From Pseudomonas khavaziana (lineage in GTDB: Bacteria > Pseudomonadota > Gammaproteobacteria > Pseudomonadales > Pseudomonadaceae): DNA of 64,000 bases. Numbering within the stretch: the stretch's first letter is position 1; each line of letters opens with the position of its first letter. The position numbers were made by a program, and so were the translations under genes. The stretch lies in contig NZ_JAHSTT010000003.1 in assembly GCF_019145205.1 (NCBI RefSeq), positions 434,001 through 498,000 of the forward strand. Direction: 5' to 3'. The notes under the pieces are model-generated. The model was given only the letters and a program-made list of their open reading frames with translations. It had not been told where the DNA came from and did not search any database. Of the stretch, positions 54,202-62,513 are shown one piece after another.

Positions 54202-54656
54202 ACGAGTTAATGACGCTACGCGACTTTTTCAGGCAATACTTTCTGACGTTTATGGGCGGCGTATTTGCTGCGTGTTTTTCTTTGGCGTTGGCTGTGGCGC
54301 TGGCGTTCGTCACCTATTTTCGTGATGCGCCGATGGCTCAAGTGGGGCTCAAGATCATGTCTGTCGGGGCGCTGCTCATTCTGTTGACGGTCCATAGTAA
54401 CTTTATGATTTTGCGGGGCAGACCCTCCTGGGTGTGGGTAATGGTCGGTATCTACGTCGCCTGTCTACTGTTTGTCGTTCCGATGGTTCAATTCCGGCCT
54501 CACAAAGTTCTTTATGGGTTGGCGCTGTTATTCCCATTGCTCGGATTATTGACACTTAATAGCAAGGTTCAACGAGAGATGCGCACGAAACTCGTGGAAA
54601 TCCGTCGCATTCGGCAGTCTGTCAAATCAACCGTCAGATCAAGTAGTCGCATGTAA
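54198..54656 (+). CDS. Small four-helix membrane protein, putative immunity protein
   Basis: A 152-residue membrane protein with predicted helices near 17-40, 49-70, 78-98 and 103-120 and a basic C-terminal tail. It starts inside the stop of the preceding gene (ATGA), so the two are translated together. A partial paralogue lies just downstream. Polytopic immunity proteins usually protect against membrane-damaging toxins, which fits the partner's hydrophobic segments; no homology to a named immunity family was recognised. Confidence 0.5.
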   Translation: MNELMTLRDFFRQYFLTFMGGVFAACFSLALAVALAFVTYFRDAPMAQVGLKIMSVGALLILLTVHSNFMILRGRPSWVWVMVGIYVACLLFVVPMVQFRPHKVLYGLALLFPLLGLLTLNSKVQREMRTKLVEIRRIRQSVKSTVRSSSRM

Positions 54657-54670
54657 AGGAGCCTCCTTCG

Positions 54671-54888
54671 ATAAACAGATTCCTGGCGCGCTATTTCCCC
54701 GTATTCATGGGGACGATTTTCATGGCGATCTTCTCCGGCTCAGCCGCAGTTTCCATGGCAGGCGTGACCTATTTGCGCTGTTGGGGTTACTGCTGCTCAA
54801 CAGCAAACGCCACCGCGAAATGCGCAAAAAACTGTCCGAGATACGCCATCTGCGCCAAACCGCAATCGCAAAGCGCAAAGCCCGTTGA
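54671..54888 (+). pseudogene. Decayed paralogue of the putative immunity gene
   Basis: Two frames encode parts of a second copy of the preceding membrane protein. The first (from 54671) aligns with its residues 12-42, with 16 of 31 identical. The second, in another frame and ending at TGA 54886-54888, aligns with residues 114-140, with 20 of 27 identical. About 71 codons between them are deleted and the frame is lost. Where the start codon should be, 9 nt after AAGGAG, the sequence reads ATA. No function is expected. Confidence 0.75.
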
Positions 54889-54962
54889 TTGGGTAGATTC
54901 ACCATCCATCCTCACACTGACGCCACAAATGTGTGCGGCTCTTGCACTGTGGTACGTACGTT

Positions 54963-54989
54963 GGCGCCGTTTTGGTGCTGTACTGCACC
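54963..54989 (+). promoter_or_regulatory. NtrC-like palindrome upstream of the transglutaminase cluster
   Basis: GGCGCC-GTTTT-GGTGCT (54963-54979) matches the NtrC consensus TGCACC-N5-GGTGCA in 9 of 12 arm positions. An overlapping palindrome GGTGC-T-GTAC-T-GCACC spans 54974-54989. The centre lies roughly 75 nt before the predicted start, a workable position for a sigma-54 activator. The rest of the gap from 54889 shows no supported gene. Confidence 0.4.
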
Positions 54990-55022
54990 GGGTCCCACGA
55001 TAAAGCGCAATGACCGCCGCCC

Positions 55023-55038
55023 TGGCATAAGTCTTGCG
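55023..55038 (+). promoter_or_regulatory. Sigma-54 -24/-12 promoter for the transglutaminase cluster
   Basis: TGGCATAAGTCTTGCG has GG (55024-55025) and GC (55036-55037) with exactly 10 nt between, and matches TGGCA...TTGC of the RpoN consensus. The start would be near 55048, 28 nt before the GTG start codon and just before AGGAGG. Confidence 0.75.
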
Positions 55039-55075
55039 CGCGTTGTGCTTATGCCCTGGCTCGCAGGAGGCCGCC

Positions 55076-58000
55076 GTGTCGATTCATGTTGCGTTGCACC
55101 ACGTTACGCACTACCGCTACGACCGCGCTGTCGAACTCGGCCCCCAGATCGTGCGTTTGCGCCCGGCAGCCCATAGCCGTACGCGGATCTTGTCCTACGC
55201 GTTGAAAGTGCTGCCCGAGCAGCATTTCATCAATTGGCAGCAAGACCCCCAGGGCAATTACCTGGCGCGTCTGGTCTTCCCGGAAAAGACGGACGAACTG
55301 CGTATCGAAGTCGACCTGGTTGCCGAGATGGCGGTGTTTAACCCATTCGATTTTTTCCTTGAGCCGTATGCCGAAAAAATCCCGTTCAACTACGCCGCCG
55401 ATGAGCAACGCGAACTGGCGCCGTACCTGGAAACTTTGCCGCTGACGCCAAGATTCGCCGCGTACCTGGCCGGTATCGACCGTACGCCATTACCTGCGGT
55501 GGATTTCCTGGTTGGGCTGAACCAGCGCCTGGCCGCCGATATCGGCTATCTGATCCGCATGGAGCCGGGCGTGCAAACCCCGGAATTCACCCTGGAAAAT
55601 GCCTCCGGCTCCTGCCGCGACTCGGCCTGGTTGTTGGTGCAAGTGCTGCGCAACCTCGGGTTGGCGGCGCGATTTGTCTCTGGTTACCTGATCCAGCTCA
55701 CCGCCGACGTCAAAGCCCTCGACGGCCCGTCCGGTACCGAGGTGGACTTCACCGACCTGCACGCCTGGTGCGAAGTGTATTTGCCCGGCGCCGGCTGGAT
55801 TGGCCTTGACGCGACTTCCGGGCTGTTCGCCGGTGAAGGGCATATCCCGTTGGCCTGTAGCCCCGATCCATCATCTGCCGCGCCGATCAGCGGGTTGGTG
55901 GAGCCGTGCGAGTGTGAATTTACCCACGAGATGTCGGTGGAGCGCCTCTGGGAAGCGCCACGGGTGACCCAGCCCTACACCGAAGAGCAATGGCTGGCGA
56001 TCCAGGCCCTGGGCCGGCAGATCGACGCTGACCTGCTCAAGCACGACGTGCGCCTGACCATGGGCGGCGAGCCGACCTTCGTCTCTATCGACGACCCTGA
56101 CGGCGCCGAATGGAACACCGCCGCCCTGGGGCCGGACAAGCGTCGCCTGTCCGCCGAGCTGTTCCAACGCCTGCGCCGGCACTATGCCCCCAAGGGCCTG
56201 GTGCATTTCGGCCAGGGCAAGTGGTACCCCGGCGAGCAACTGCCGCGTTGGTCGCTTAACTGCTACTGGCGTCGCGACGGCGTGCCTATCTGGCACAACA
56301 GCGCGCTGATCGCCGATGAACAAGAGGATTATGGCGCTGACGGCGCGATGGCCGGGCGCTTCCTGGCCAGCGTCGCCGAGCACTTGAAGCTTGCGACGCA
56401 CTTTGTGTTCCAGGCCTTTGAAGACAACTTCTACTACCTGTGGCGTGAGGGCGCGTTGCCGCACAACGTCAGCGCCCAGGACCCGCGCTTGAACGACGAA
56501 CTGGAGCGCGAGCGCCTGCGCAAAGTCTTCGCTCAGGGCCTGGGTAAAGTCATCGGCCACGTGCTGCCCCTGGCGCGCACCGCTGCCAATGACCGCTGGC
56601 AGAGTGGTCGCTGGTACCTGCGCGATAATCACTGCCGCCTGGTGCCGGGCGATTCGCCGCTGGGCTATCGCCTGCCTTTGGCGTCCCAGCCCTGGGTGAC
56701 GGCGGCGGAGTATCCGTTCGTGCACCCCACCGACCCGAATCAGGATCAGCCTGACCTGCCGACCACCGAACAACTGCGTAGCCACGGCGAGCCGGCCACG
56801 AGCGATGAGCGTGTGCCGAAGGTCGATGAATCCGCTGACTGGCTTACCCGTACCGCACTGTGCGCCGAAGCGCGGGAAGGGCGCCTGTACCTGTTTATGC
56901 CGCCGCTGGAACGCGTCGAGGATTACCTGGAACTGGTGGCCGCCATCGAGGCCACCGCCGAAGAGTTGCATTGCCCGGTGCTGCTGGAAGGTTACGAGCC
57001 GCCCGCAGACACGCGTTTGAGCAACTTCCGGGTCACGCCGGACCCCGGTGTGATCGAGGTTAACGTACAGCCGTCCGCCAACTGGGACGAGTTGGTAGAA
57101 CGCACCGAATTCCTCTACGAAGAGGCCCGGCAAACCCGCCTGACCACCGAGAAGTTCATGATCGACGGGCGCCATACCGGCACCGGTGGCGGCAACCATT
57201 TTGTGCTGGGCGGCGCGACGCCCAAGGACTCACCGTTCCTGCGCCGTCCTGACCTGCTGCGCAGCCTGATCAGTTATTGGCATAACCACCCGTCGCTGTC
57301 CTACTTGTTCTCCGGTCTGTTTATCGGCCCGACTTCCCAGGCGCCAAGGGTGGACGAGGCACGCAACGATGCGCTGTATGAACTGGAAATCGCCTTCGCG
57401 CAGATGCCAGCGCCGGGCGAGGAATGCCCGCCGTGGTTGGTGGATCGCCTGCTGCGCAACTTGCTGATCGATGTAACCGGCAACACCCATCGCGCCGAAT
57501 TCTGTATCGACAAACTCTACTCCCCCGACGGCGCTACCGGCCGCCTGGGCTTGCTCGAATTGCGCGCCTTTGAAATGCCGCCCCATGCACGCATGAGCCT
57601 GACCCAGCAGTTGCTACTGCGCGCACTGGTGGCACGATTCTGGCGCGAGCCTTACGCGCCGCCGAAACTGGCGCGCTGGGGCACCGAGTTACATGACCGT
57701 TTCCTGTTGCCGCATTTTATCGAGCAGGACTTTGCCGACGTGATCGTCGAACTGAATGCGGCCGGCTACCCGCTACGCGCCGAATGGTTCGCGGCGCACT
57801 TGGAGTTCCGCTTTCCCAAGGTGGGCGACTACGCCGTCAGCGGTATCGAACTGGAACTGCGTCAGGCCTTGGAGCCTTGGCATGTGCTGGGCGAAGAGGG
57901 CGCGGTGGGCGGTACGGTACGCTACGTGGATTCGTCCCTGGAGCGCCTGCAAGTGAAGTTGACTGGCCTGCCAGCGCAACGCTACCTGCTGACCTGCAAT

Positions 58001-58366
58001 GGCGTGCCGGTGCCGCTGCAAGCGACCGGCCGCGTCGGCGAGTTTGTCGCCGGCGTGCGCTACCGCGCCTGGCAACCGGCCAACTGTCTGCAACCGACCA
58101 TCGCAGTGCATACGCCCTTGGTATTCGACCTGCTCGACACCTGGATGCAGCGCTCGCTGGGCGGCTGCCAATACCATGTGGCGCATCCGGGTGGACGCAA
58201 TTACGACAGCTTGCCGGTGAATGCCAACGAGGCAGAGAGCCGGCGGATGGCGCGGTTTTTCCGCTTGGGGCATAGCCCGGGCAAGCTCTCTGTGCCGGGT
58301 GTAGTGGTGAACGATGAATTGCCTATGACCCTCGATTTACGCCGTTTTCCAAAAAATAAGGAATGA
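55076..58366 (+). CDS. Transglutaminase-like protein with DUF2126 domain
   Basis: A 1096-residue cytoplasmic protein. The N-terminal part (1-290) has a bacterial transglutaminase N domain and a transglutaminase core with an intact triad: C180 (GSCRDSAW), H229 (DLHAWCE) and D245 (GLDATSG). The remainder (about 320-1096) is the DUF2126/COG4196 region with HTGTGGGNHFVLGG and NTHRAEFCIDKLYS, predicted in comparative studies to belong to amide-ligase systems. It starts with GTG behind AGGAGG. The next two genes form the usual companion set. Substrates are unknown. Confidence 0.85.
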   Translation: MSIHVALHHVTHYRYDRAVELGPQIVRLRPAAHSRTRILSYALKVLPEQHFINWQQDPQGNYLARLVFPEKTDELRIEVDLVAEMAVFNPFDFFLEPYAEKIPFNYAADEQRELAPYLETLPLTPRFAAYLAGIDRTPLPAVDFLVGLNQRLAADIGYLIRMEPGVQTPEFTLENASGSCRDSAWLLVQVLRNLGLAARFVSGYLIQLTADVKALDGPSGTEVDFTDLHAWCEVYLPGAGWIGLDATSGLFAGEGHIPLACSPDPSSAAPISGLVEPCECEFTHEMSVERLWEAPRVTQPYTEEQWLAIQALGRQIDADLLKHDVRLTMGGEPTFVSIDDPDGAEWNTAALGPDKRRLSAELFQRLRRHYAPKGLVHFGQGKWYPGEQLPRWSLNCYWRRDGVPIWHNSALIADEQEDYGADGAMAGRFLASVAEHLKLATHFVFQAFEDNFYYLWREGALPHNVSAQDPRLNDELERERLRKVFAQGLGKVIGHVLPLARTAANDRWQSGRWYLRDNHCRLVPGDSPLGYRLPLASQPWVTAAEYPFVHPTDPNQDQPDLPTTEQLRSHGEPATSDERVPKVDESADWLTRTALCAEAREGRLYLFMPPLERVEDYLELVAAIEATAEELHCPVLLEGYEPPADTRLSNFRVTPDPGVIEVNVQPSANWDELVERTEFLYEEARQTRLTTEKFMIDGRHTGTGGGNHFVLGGATPKDSPFLRRPDLLRSLISYWHNHPSLSYLFSGLFIGPTSQAPRVDEARNDALYELEIAFAQMPAPGEECPPWLVDRLLRNLLIDVTGNTHRAEFCIDKLYSPDGATGRLGLLELRAFEMPPHARMSLTQQLLLRALVARFWREPYAPPKLARWGTELHDRFLLPHFIEQDFADVIVELNAAGYPLRAEWFAAHLEFRFPKVGDYAVSGIELELRQALEPWHVLGEEGAVGGTVRYVDSSLERLQVKLTGLPAQRYLLTCNGVPVPLQATGRVGEFVAGVRYRAWQPANCLQPTIAVHTPLVFDLLDTWMQRSLGGCQYHVAHPGGRNYDSLPVNANEAESRRMARFFRLGHSPGKLSVPGVVVNDELPMTLDLRRFPKNKE

Positions 58367-58378
58367 ATGCGAGCCAAC

Positions 58379-58466
58379 TGTGGGAGGGGCTTGCTCCCGA
58401 TAGCAGAGTGTCAGTCCGCACACCCGTCACTGATACACCGCTATCGGGAGCAAGCCCCCTCCCACA
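58379..58466. repeat. REPIN, type A
   Basis: Arms TGTGGGAGGGGCTTGC (one G shorter than usual) and ...CCCTCCCACA in standard orientation. It lies inside the transglutaminase cluster, between its first and second genes. Confidence 0.9.
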
Positions 58467-58522
58467 TTGGACCGTAGTGAATTTGAGTTAACCTGACTTC
58501 CCTTGCCCCTGCCGAGCGTTCC

Positions 58523-61009
58523 ATGTCCGATTTGCTCGACCGTTACCCGCTCACCGCGGGCACCTACCACGAACTGCTGGACGCCAGCGGCGCGGTGCGT
58601 GCCCATTGGCAGCGCTTGCTCGATCACCTGCAACGAAGCACGCCCGCGCAACTGGCCCAGCGCCAGGCGCTGCTGACCCGGCAAATCCAGGAAAACGGTG
58701 TGACCTACAACGTCTACGCCGACCCCAAGGGTGCTGATCGCCCCTGGGAGCTGGACCTGCTGCCCCATGTGCTGGCCGCCGATGAGTGGCGGCAGCTGTC
58801 GGCCGGCATCGCCCAGCGGGCGCGCTTGCTCAATGCAGTGCTGGCCGACCTGTATGGCCCGCAGCGCCTGATCAAGGAAGGCTTGCTGCCCGCCGAACTG
58901 GTGTTCGGGCATAACAACTTCCTGTGGCCATGCCAGGGCATCCAGCCGCCCGACGGTGCATTCCTGCACTTGTACGCCGTGGACCTGGCGCGCACTCCGG
59001 ATGGCTGCTGGTGGGTCACCGCCGACCGTACCCAAGCGCCGTCGGGCGCCGGCTACGCCCTGGAAAACCGCACCATCGTGTCCCGCGCGTTCCCGGACAT
59101 GTACCGTGATTTGCAGGTGCAGCACCTCACCGGATTCTTCCGCACGCTTCAGGAAACCCTGGCTCGCCAGGCGCCGGGCGACGACCAGCCACCGCTGATC
59201 GTGCTGCTCACGCCGGGGCGTTTCAACGAGAGCTATTTCGAACACCTGTACCTGGCGCGCCAACTCGGCTACCCGTTGGTAGAAGGCGGCGACCTCACCG
59301 TGCGCGACAGCACTGTGTTCCTGAAAACCCTCAGCGGCCTACGCCGGGTGCACGCGATCATGCGCCGCCTCGACGACGATTTCTGCGACCCGCTGGAGTT
59401 GCGTACCGACTCGGCTTTGGGTGTGCCCGGCCTGCTCGACGCCGTGCGCCAAGGCAAGGTGCTGGTGGCCAATGCTCTGGGCAGCGGCGTGTTGGAGTCC
59501 CCAGGCTTGCTGGGTTTCCTGCCAAAGATCAACGAATTCCTGTTTGGTGAAGCGCTGATCCTGCCGTCCATTGCCACCTGGTGGTGCGGTGAAGCGCCGG
59601 TGCTGGCCGAAGCCCTGGAAAAACTCCCGGAGCTGCTGATCAGGCCGGCATTTGCTTCGCAGAGTTTCGCCCCGGTGTTTGGTCGCGACTTGAACGATGA
59701 GCAACGCCAGGCTCTGGCCGAGCGTATGTGCGCTCGGCCTTACGCCTACGTTGCCCAAGAGCTGGCGCAGTTGTCCCAGGCGCCGGTATGGCATACCGAG
59801 GAAGACCATCTGCAACACCGCGCCATCGGCATGCGCGTGTACGCGGTGGCCAGTGATGAGGGGTATCGCGTGCTGCCCGGTGGCCTGACCCGTGTGGCTG
59901 CCGAGGCCGATGCTGAGGTGGTATCGATGCAGCGCGGCGGTGCCAGCAAGGACACCTGGGTGTTGGGTGAACGTGCCAGCGTCGGCGAACAGTGGCGTGC
60001 CCAGCGCGCGATTGGCGCCCACGATCTGGTACGTCGCGATCCTTATTTGCCGTCGCGGGTGGTGGAAAACCTGTTCTGGTTTGGCCGCTATTGTGAACGC
60101 TGCGATGACAGTGCGCGTTGGCTGCGTATCGTGCTGGCGCGTTATGTGGATGGCGATGATCCGTTGGCGTTGCGGGCAGCGATCGAACTGGGGGAAAACC
60201 TGCGTCTGTTACCAGAGGAGGGCGAGCTGCCCGAGCGCCTGCTCGCCGCCTTGCTCGGCGATGATTGGCATTCGAGCCTGCGCGCCAACTTGCAGCGCTT
60301 GCAGTGGGCGGCGTCCCAGGTACGCGGCAAGCTGTCCCGGGAAAACTGGCAGGCCCTGGTGGAGTTGCAACGCGAAGCCATGGAGCTGGAAAGCCAAGCC
60401 CCTGATTTTGGCGAGCTGCTGGATTTCCTCAACCGTCTGGTGATGTCCCTGGCGGCGCTGTCCGGGTTTGCCCTGGACGACATGACCCGTGATGAAGGCT
60501 GGCGCTTCTTGATGATGGGCCGGCGTATCGAGCGCCTGCAGTTTCTCAGCAGCAGCCTGGCAGCGTTCCTGCGTGGTGTGGCGGTGTTCGATCAGGCCGG
60601 GTTGGAGTGGTTGCTGGAACTGGGCAACAGCAGCATCACCTATCGCTCGCGCTACCTGGCGGTGCCGCAGTTGATCCCGGTGCTCGACCTGTTGTTGCTC
60701 GATGAGCAGAACCCCCATGCGGTGCTGTTCCAGTTGAAACTGGTGAGCCGCACCCTGCGTCACCTCAATGATGATTTCGGTGTGCCTCGGGAAACCGGCC
60801 TGGCGCCGTTGGTGGAGCGACTGGCGCGCTTCGACCTGGGCTGCCTGGAGAACCCGTTGTTCGGCGAGGCCAGCGTGCGTGCCGCGCTGGACGGCCTGGC
60901 CGACCTGTTGCAAACGGTCGCCGATGAAAGTGGGCAAGTGTCCGATCGCCTGGCGCTGCGTCATTTTGCCCATGTGGACGATGTCAGCCAGCAGACGGTG
61001 TCGGTGTGA
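58523..61009 (+). CDS. Circularly permuted ATP-grasp plus alpha-E fusion protein
   Basis: An 828-residue fusion. The N-terminal part (about 1-480) is a circularly permuted type 2 ATP-grasp (COG2308), with YNVYADPKG, FGHNNFLWPC, RTIVSRAFPDMYR and LLTPGRFNESYFEH. The C-terminal part (about 510-815) is the alpha-helical alpha-E domain (COG2307), starting LPSRVVENLFWFGRYCER. The two are separate genes in many bacteria. Together with transglutaminases they are predicted to make or remodel peptide bonds. The stop overlaps the next start (TGATG). Confidence 0.88.
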   Translation: MSDLLDRYPLTAGTYHELLDASGAVRAHWQRLLDHLQRSTPAQLAQRQALLTRQIQENGVTYNVYADPKGADRPWELDLLPHVLAADEWRQLSAGIAQRARLLNAVLADLYGPQRLIKEGLLPAELVFGHNNFLWPCQGIQPPDGAFLHLYAVDLARTPDGCWWVTADRTQAPSGAGYALENRTIVSRAFPDMYRDLQVQHLTGFFRTLQETLARQAPGDDQPPLIVLLTPGRFNESYFEHLYLARQLGYPLVEGGDLTVRDSTVFLKTLSGLRRVHAIMRRLDDDFCDPLELRTDSALGVPGLLDAVRQGKVLVANALGSGVLESPGLLGFLPKINEFLFGEALILPSIATWWCGEAPVLAEALEKLPELLIRPAFASQSFAPVFGRDLNDEQRQALAERMCARPYAYVAQELAQLSQAPVWHTEEDHLQHRAIGMRVYAVASDEGYRVLPGGLTRVAAEADAEVVSMQRGGASKDTWVLGERASVGEQWRAQRAIGAHDLVRRDPYLPSRVVENLFWFGRYCERCDDSARWLRIVLARYVDGDDPLALRAAIELGENLRLLPEEGELPERLLAALLGDDWHSSLRANLQRLQWAASQVRGKLSRENWQALVELQREAMELESQAPDFGELLDFLNRLVMSLAALSGFALDDMTRDEGWRFLMMGRRIERLQFLSSSLAAFLRGVAVFDQAGLEWLLELGNSSITYRSRYLAVPQLIPVLDLLLLDEQNPHAVLFQLKLVSRTLRHLNDDFGVPRETGLAPLVERLARFDLGCLENPLFGEASVRAALDGLADLLQTVADESGQVSDRLALRHFAHVDDVSQQTVSV

Positions 61010-61896
61010 TGAGCGCGCGTTATCAGATTTTCCACAATACCCATTACCACTACGACAGCCCGGTGTCCCTGGCGCAGCAATTGGCGCATTTATGGCCACG
61101 GCAGTGTGCCTGGCAACGTTGTACCTGGCAGCAGCTGGAAATCAGCCCGCAGCCGTCTTCGCGTCGCGATGAGCTGGATGTGTTCGGCAACCCGATCACC
61201 CGCCTCGCGTTCGAGCGGCCCCATGATGAATTACTGGTGAACGCGGCGCTGACCGTGGAAGTGCTGGCGCGGCCTGCGCTGGATTTCCAGCAATCGCCGG
61301 CCTGGGACCGGACTCGTGACAGCTTGACCTACAGCAGCCAGCCCATGGCAGCGCAACTGATCGAAGCCTGTCGATATCGCTTCGAATCGCCCTACGTGCA
61401 TTTGAAGAAAACCTTCGTCGAGTTCTCCGAAAGCTGCTTCCCGCCCGGCAAGCCCCTGCTGCTGGGCACGCAGGCGTTGATGCAGAAGATTTTCAGCGAG
61501 TTCACCTTCGATGCCGAAGCCACTCAAGTCGCCACGCCGCTGGTGGAGGTGCTGGAGCGGCGGCGCGGGGTGTGCCAGGACTTCGCCCACTTGATGCTCG
61601 CCTGCCTGCGCTCGCGTGGGCTGGCGGCGCGCTATATCAGCGGTTACCTGCTGACCCAGCCACCGCCCGGCCAGCCACGGTTGATCGGCGCCGACGCGTC
61701 CCATGCCTGGGTCTCGGTGTTTTGCCCGGAGTCGGGCTGGGTGGATTTTGATCCGACGAATAACGTGCAGCCGGCACTGGAGCACATCACCCTGGCCTGG
61801 GGCCGGGATTTCTCTGATGTGTCGCCGTTGCGTGGGGTGATTCTGGGGGGAGGTAGCCATGACCCGGAGGTGCGGGTGACGGTGATGCCGTTGTAG
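61009..61896 (+). CDS. Transglutaminase-like cysteine protease family protein
   Basis: A 295-residue protein with a bacterial transglutaminase N domain and a core with C189 (RRGVCQDFAH), H232 (DASHAW) and D248 (WVDFDPTN), so probably an active cysteine peptidase or amidase. ATG 61009 overlaps the stop of the ATP-grasp gene. The stop codon TAG at 61894-61896 belongs to the first bases of a type B REP, so insertion of the repeat may have set the C-terminus. Confidence 0.9.
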   Translation: MSARYQIFHNTHYHYDSPVSLAQQLAHLWPRQCAWQRCTWQQLEISPQPSSRRDELDVFGNPITRLAFERPHDELLVNAALTVEVLARPALDFQQSPAWDRTRDSLTYSSQPMAAQLIEACRYRFESPYVHLKKTFVEFSESCFPPGKPLLLGTQALMQKIFSEFTFDAEATQVATPLVEVLERRRGVCQDFAHLMLACLRSRGLAARYISGYLLTQPPPGQPRLIGADASHAWVSVFCPESGWVDFDPTNNVQPALEHITLAWGRDFSDVSPLRGVILGGGSHDPEVRVTVMPL

Positions 61897-61991
61897 GAGC
61901 GAGCTTGCTCGCGAAGAACCTGAGGGCGCCGCGGTGAATCAGGCACCCCGCGTTATCGTTAACGCCTTTCGCGAGCAAGCTCGCTCCTACA
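61892..61991. repeat. REPIN, type B, overlapping a stop codon
   Basis: Arms TGTAGGAGCGAGC... and ...GCTCGCTCCTACA. The interior contains CGCGTTATCGTTAACG, the inverted form of the core in the 12176 and 20686 elements. Its first five bases include the TAG stop of the transglutaminase gene. Confidence 0.9.
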
Positions 61992-61998
61992 GTAATGT

Positions 61999-62181
61999 TT
62001 ATTCGGCCGGGTCTTTCGGGGTTTCGGTCTCGTCAGTCGCCACTTCACCTTCCGCATCCGGGTTCAGTGCGCCTGCTTCTTCGTCTGCAGAGGCTTTCTT
62101 GCGTTGCAGTTTTTCCTCTTTCTTCTGTTCCTTGGCCAAGTCTCTCTGACGTTTGGCGAAGGAGTAATTAGGTTTGGCCAT
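61999..62181 (-). CDS. Small highly charged protein, hypothetical
   Basis: A 60-residue protein with a basic N-terminal half (KRQRDLAKEQKKEEKLQRKK) that probably forms a helix or coiled coil, and an acidic C-terminal half rich in Glu, Asp and Thr. GAGGATC precedes ATG 62181. Similar short proteins are common in Pseudomonas and are annotated as hypothetical. No function can be assigned. It ends 8 nt from the REPIN. Confidence 0.65.
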   Translation of the reverse strand: MAKPNYSFAKRQRDLAKEQKKEEKLQRKKASADEEAGALNPDAEGEVATDETETPKDPAE

Positions 62182-62393
62182 GGGCGATCCTCTAGGGTCG
62201 AAGGTGAGGGTGGGCGGCGCGCAGCTGCCTTGGGTCGTCATGGTAGCAGCTTCAAGGTGCCTTTCGCCTTCACTTACCGCAGGCGTAGGCGGCCAGCAGG
62301 CCGTTGAACAGGTGATTAAGGTGCATGGCGCGGACTCCAGTGGGCAATGGCGCGATCATAGGCAGCCTGCGGCACTTTGGCTGGTTGATTGTG

Positions 62394-62445
62394 TTGATCA
62401 AGCTGATAGCCTAAAGTTGTATACAATCTGTTGATGCAGATCATA
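62394..62445 (+). promoter_or_regulatory. Azurin control region: ANR-type box and TTGTATACAA palindrome
   Basis: TTGAT-GCAG-ATCAT (62432-62445) matches the ANR/FNR consensus TTGAT-N4-ATCAA at 9 of 10 positions, 68 nt before the azurin start. A perfect 10-bp palindrome TTGTATACAA (62418-62427) lies 4 nt upstream and resembles operators of FCD-type GntR regulators. TTGATCAA is at 62394-62401. The gap from 62182 to 62393 has no supported gene. Confidence 0.6.
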
Positions 62446-62513
62446 AGAACTTAAGCCTGCTTGAGGCACCCTTGTCGCAATACGCGTTTTCTAACCCTGC
62501 CTTGGAGATTCAC

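Noticed and set aside
54889..55176. Open frame over the promoter of the transglutaminase cluster
   Set aside because: It overlaps the sigma-54 promoter and the start of the real gene in another frame, and its sequence has no recognisable features.
62270..62326. An 18-codon open frame on the minus strand upstream of azurin, with GGAG before its ATG
   Set aside because: It is too short to judge without conservation data; GGAG-ATG pairs of this kind occur often by chance.
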